The notes under the pieces were generated by a model, which was not told the origin of the DNA, searched no databases, and worked only from the letters and a program-made list of their open reading frames with translations. A DNA stretch of 7,172 bases from an uncultured Schwartzia sp. (GTDB taxonomy: Bacteria > Bacillota > Negativicutes > Selenomonadales > Selenomonadaceae): positions 1 through 7,172 of the forward strand of contig CAJPUA010000050.1 of the NCBI GenBank assembly GCA_905373705.1. The letters run 5' to 3'. The translations under genes and the position numbers were made by a program. Shown piece by piece: positions 5,330-7,172 of this stretch (its first letter is position 1; every line of letters begins with the position of its first letter).

Positions 5330-6394
5330 TTATTTCGGGTTGTATTCGACGATTTTAATTTCCGGGTTCTTATTGAGATCGACGATCTCCTTTTGGGTCA
5401 CGCGGATGAGCGGCTTGGAGGAGAAGTCGTTTTCGTAGCGGACAATATTGCCGATTTGGCCGTTGCTCAGCATGACGCGGGACCCAAGGAAGGTTTCCTT
5501 CAGATGCTTGAGGAAGGGAACGCAGACGTGGGGGTCGAGCTTTGTGTACATATCCTGCGTGATCTGATCGATGGCGGTGAACGGCGTATTCTTTTTCTGT
5601 CCCTCGCGCTCGGTAGTGATGTTGTCGTACAGATTAGCGAGTCCGATAATCCGCGCGTACATGTGAATGTCGTCGCCCTTCAGGTTGAAGGGGAAGCCGG
5701 AACCGTCCATGCACTCGTGGTGCTGTAAAGCCGTTAGCTTGACGCCATCGGACAGCTCGCTGGAGGTATTCAGGATACGGTGGCCGTCGATGGTATGCTG
5801 CATGTAGGCGTCGAGATCTTCGCCCTTCAGGTGCTCTACCTGCTTATCGAGAAGGCGCTGGGGAAATTTCGTTTTGCCAATGTCGTGCAGGAAGCCGGCC
5901 AGGATGAGATCCTGCGTTTCCGAGGCCGACAGCATCATCCATTTGGCGAGGACGCCGGCGAGGACAGAAACCCGTACGGAATGATTATATATATCGCTGG
6001 CGAGATGGTTGACCTCTAAGAGGTAGTCGATCGCGCCGCTCTGCTTCGCCATGGGCGCGAGGGTGTCTTTGACCATCGTTTTCGACTTCTTTACCGGCGG
6101 CCTGTCGCTTTTCCCGGCCTCGTCAAAGATTTCCCGGGCGGTGTGAATAACTTCTTTATATTCGGTGACAAATGCGCTGGCAGGATTAAAAATCGCGGCC
6201 ACGTTTTGGAAGGCCTCGCTGAGCTCGTATTCGTCCTTGACATAGACCGAGGGAATGCCTAAGAATCCCAGCCGGGTGATATGCGCCTTCGTGAGCATGG
6301 TTCCTTCGGAGAGGACGACGATCATATCGTCGTTAATGATCGAGCGGGCAAGTATCATACCGGGGGTTAGCGATTCAACATCTACAGAGCGCAA
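5330..6394 (-). CDS. HD-GYP-type metal-dependent phosphohydrolase
   Basis: The 354-aa product is a soluble HD-superfamily phosphohydrolase; the closest family, HD-GYP, typically hydrolyses cyclic-di-GMP. Residues 1-~53 match the N-terminal module often seen in Firmicute HD-GYP proteins (LTPGM-x-LAR, EGT-x-LT, GI-x-SVYV). The HD core runs from about 125 to 300: His138 (NHSVRV), the HD pair His170-Asp171 (LHDIGK), His200 (QHTIDGH), His225-His226 (QHHE), then DGSGFP at 230-235 and LKGDDI. A C-terminal tail of about 50 aa follows (LSNGQIGNIV). Departures from the usual pattern are GFP instead of GYP and ANLYDN (253-258) where the family usually has AD-x-YDA, so one expected metal-ligand Asp is Asn254. 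Activity on c-di-GMP is therefore likely but not certain. The start is TTG 6394, set by AAAGGAGG eight bases upstream. No GGDEF or receiver domain is present. The gene appears monocistronic. Confidence 0.88.
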   Translation of the reverse strand: MRSVDVESLTPGMILARSIINDDMIVVLSEGTMLTKAHITRLGFLGIPSVYVKDEYELSEAFQNVAAIFNPASAFVTEYKEVIHTAREIFDEAGKSDRPPVKKSKTMVKDTLAPMAKQSGAIDYLLEVNHLASDIYNHSVRVSVLAGVLAKWMMLSASETQDLILAGFLHDIGKTKFPQRLLDKQVEHLKGEDLDAYMQHTIDGHRILNTSSELSDGVKLTALQHHECMDGSGFPFNLKGDDIHMYARIIGLANLYDNITTEREGQKKNTPFTAIDQITQDMYTKLDPHVCVPFLKHLKETFLGSRVMLSNGQIGNIVRYENDFSSKPLIRVTQKEIVDLNKNPEIKIVEYNPK

Positions 6395-6402
6395 GATGGT
6401 TT

Positions 6403-6410
6403 CCTCCTTT
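6403..6410 (-). promoter_or_regulatory. Strong ribosome binding site supporting a TTG start
   Basis: AAAGGAGG on the minus strand is followed by 8 nt and then TTG 6394. No ATG or GTG lies at a suitable distance, so the HD-GYP gene almost certainly begins with TTG. Confidence 0.85.
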
Positions 6411-6440
6411 TATATGTGTCCTTTTTTCGTTCGCAGCGTT

Positions 6441-6470
6441 AAGATAAAAATGCGCAAGAAGATCGAGCAA
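6441..6470 (-). promoter_or_regulatory. Possible promoter of the HD-GYP gene
   Basis: On the minus strand TTGCTC (6470-6465) and TATCTT (6446-6441) are 18 bp apart, giving a leader of about 40 nt before the TTG codon. Other AT-rich -10-like sequences are present further upstream (6499-6508), so this is only the best-spaced candidate. Confidence 0.45.
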
Positions 6471-6540
6471 TCCTGAAAATATTTTATAAAATCTGCTGTA
6501 TAATTATATTCGTGATAAAAAAACGTTTTCCTACCGAAAG

Positions 6541-6588
6541 TTAAAAATTTTTAAAACTCTGGGCAAATGTCGCAGTGAAATGCGACAT
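6541..6588. repeat. AT palindrome and GC-containing inverted repeat in the divergent intergenic region
   Basis: Two symmetric elements lie between the divergent promoters. TTAAAAATTTTTAA at 6541-6554 is a perfect 14-bp palindrome. ATGTCGCA (6567-6574) and TGCGACAT (6581-6588) form a perfect 8-bp inverted repeat with a 6-nt spacer GTGAAA, 30 bp upstream of the transporter -35 box. The second could be an operator. Neither is followed by a T tract. Confidence 0.5.
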
Positions 6589-6617
6589 AAGGCGGAAAGA
6601 AATAGAAATTCATTGCC

Positions 6618-6646
6618 TTGCATTTCCCTGATGATTCCGCTACAAT
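6618..6646 (+). promoter_or_regulatory. Promoter of the TSUP transporter gene
   Basis: TTGCAT (6618-6623) and TACAAT (6641-6646) are exactly 17 bp apart, with an A/T-rich stretch just upstream that could act as an UP element. Transcription would start near 6653, giving a leader of about 40 nt. Confidence 0.7.
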
Positions 6647-6694
6647 CAGAAAGTATATAAGGAGAGGGAGCCTTAGTAAAGCGGGGAGAAAACG

Positions 6695-7172
6695 ATGTTT
6701 GATCTGGATACGGGGACGCTGTTTTTTCTGGCGGTCATGGGATTTGTCGCGGCCTTTATTGATTCTGTGGTGGGGGGCGGCGGTCTCATTTCGACGCCGG
6801 CTTTGATGTGGACGGGGCTGCCGCTTTTGACGGTGCTCGGGACGAATAAAATGGCGGCGACAATGGGGGCGCTGACGAGCGTATTGGCGTTCCTTCGCTC
6901 GGGGCGCGTCGATGTGAAGCTGATAAAAAGGCTTTGCCCTCTGTCGTTTCTTGGTTCCGTCGCCGGGGTGCTTACGGTACGGGCGATACCGCCGGATTTT
7001 CTGCGGCCGCTGGTCGTGGTCATGCTGATTGCAGTCGCTGTCTACAGCGTATTTAAGAAGGATTGGGGCAGTATTTCCACGTACCACGGGTTATCGCCGC
7101 GGATGATGTATCTGACGTTCGCGGTGGCCTTCGTTTTTGGCTTTTACGATGGTTTTTTTGGCCCGGGGACAG
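6695..7172 (+). CDS. TSUP family (TauE/SafE) membrane transporter, N-terminal part (partial)
   Basis: The first 159 codons are present; the gene has no stop before the window ends. The product is an inner-membrane protein of the TSUP (sulfite exporter TauE/SafE, YfcA-like) family, whose characterised members move small anions or organosulfur compounds such as sulfite or sulfoacetate. The two half-repeat signatures are both visible: FIDSVVGGGGLISTPAL at 21-37 in the first segment and GFYDGFFGPGT at 149-159 at the start of the second half. The LGTNK motif sits at 48-52. Hydrophobic segments are seen at about 8-27, 53-67, 83-97, 104-120 and 138-154. The first half therefore looks intact, and the full protein should be about 250 aa. 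The ATG is supported by GGGGAG at 6683-6688, 6 nt upstream, and by a well-formed promoter. The substrate cannot be inferred from the neighbours, which are a divergent HD-GYP gene and nothing sulfur-related. Confidence 0.92.
   Translation, partial: MFDLDTGTLFFLAVMGFVAAFIDSVVGGGGLISTPALMWTGLPLLTVLGTNKMAATMGALTSVLAFLRSGRVDVKLIKRLCPLSFLGSVAGVLTVRAIPPDFLRPLVVVMLIAVAVYSVFKKDWGSISTYHGLSPRMMYLTFAVAFVFGFYDGFFGPGT

Noticed and set aside
6481..6504. TATAAT at 6499-6504 as a plus-strand promoter, with the ATTTTATAAAAT palindrome
   Set aside because: No acceptable -35 box lies 16-18 bp upstream, and the sequence is simply very AT-rich; the TTGCAT/TACAAT pair downstream is far better.
6551..7087. Minus-strand open frames opposite the transporter start
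   Set aside because: The products are rich in Arg, His, Gln and Pro without any motif, whereas the plus strand encodes a clear TSUP protein with promoter and ribosome site.

Overview
The window looks like chromosome of a diderm Firmicute, most likely class Negativicutes (Veillonella/Selenomonas/Megasphaera relatives). The reason is a combination rarely seen elsewhere: a tRNA-Leu-specific T-box leader with a Firmicute-type intrinsic terminator and strong Shine-Dalgarno sites sits next to a complete TonB-dependent outer-membrane receptor with a signal peptide and a C-terminal Phe. Base composition is moderately GC-rich, with AT-rich intergenic promoters. The genus is inference. No mobile element, CRISPR array, tRNA or rRNA is seen.

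Layout, left to right. (1) Bases 1-134 are the last codons of a UvrA-type excinuclease ATPase, plus strand. (2) Bases 192-914, plus strand, hold a small alpha/beta-hydrolase of the esterase type. (3) Bases 915-1256 hold no protein gene. They carry a promoter and a full T-box riboswitch: Stem I with a CUC specifier, Stem II region, Stem III, antiterminator with the UGGUACC bulge, and a 13-bp terminator. (4) Bases 1257-2927, plus strand, encode a complete type-2 2-isopropylmalate synthase (leuA), the first committed step of leucine synthesis, controlled by that T-box. (5) A strong hairpin at 3063-3091 separates leuA from the convergent TonB receptor gene and probably stops both transcripts. (6) The receptor gene runs on the minus strand, 5037 to 3109. 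It is preceded by a leader of about 130 nt with a strong hairpin and a promoter overlapped by an inverted repeat. (7) An HD-GYP-type phosphohydrolase gene, minus strand 6394-5330, starts at TTG and has its own terminator. (8) A 300-bp AT-rich intergenic region carries divergent promoters for the HD-GYP gene and for a TSUP/TauE-SafE membrane transporter, whose gene (plus strand, from 6695) runs off the window.

The genes appear to be separate transcription units rather than one pathway: DNA repair, an unassigned hydrolase, leucine synthesis controlled by uncharged tRNA-Leu, outer-membrane uptake, a signalling or nucleotide phosphohydrolase, and a small-anion/sulfur-type exporter. I found no clearly novel multi-gene system. 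The parts most worth a second look are the unexplained leader and operator-like repeats of the TonB receptor gene, the altered motif residues of the HD-GYP protein, and a hairpin and palindrome upstream of the transporter.
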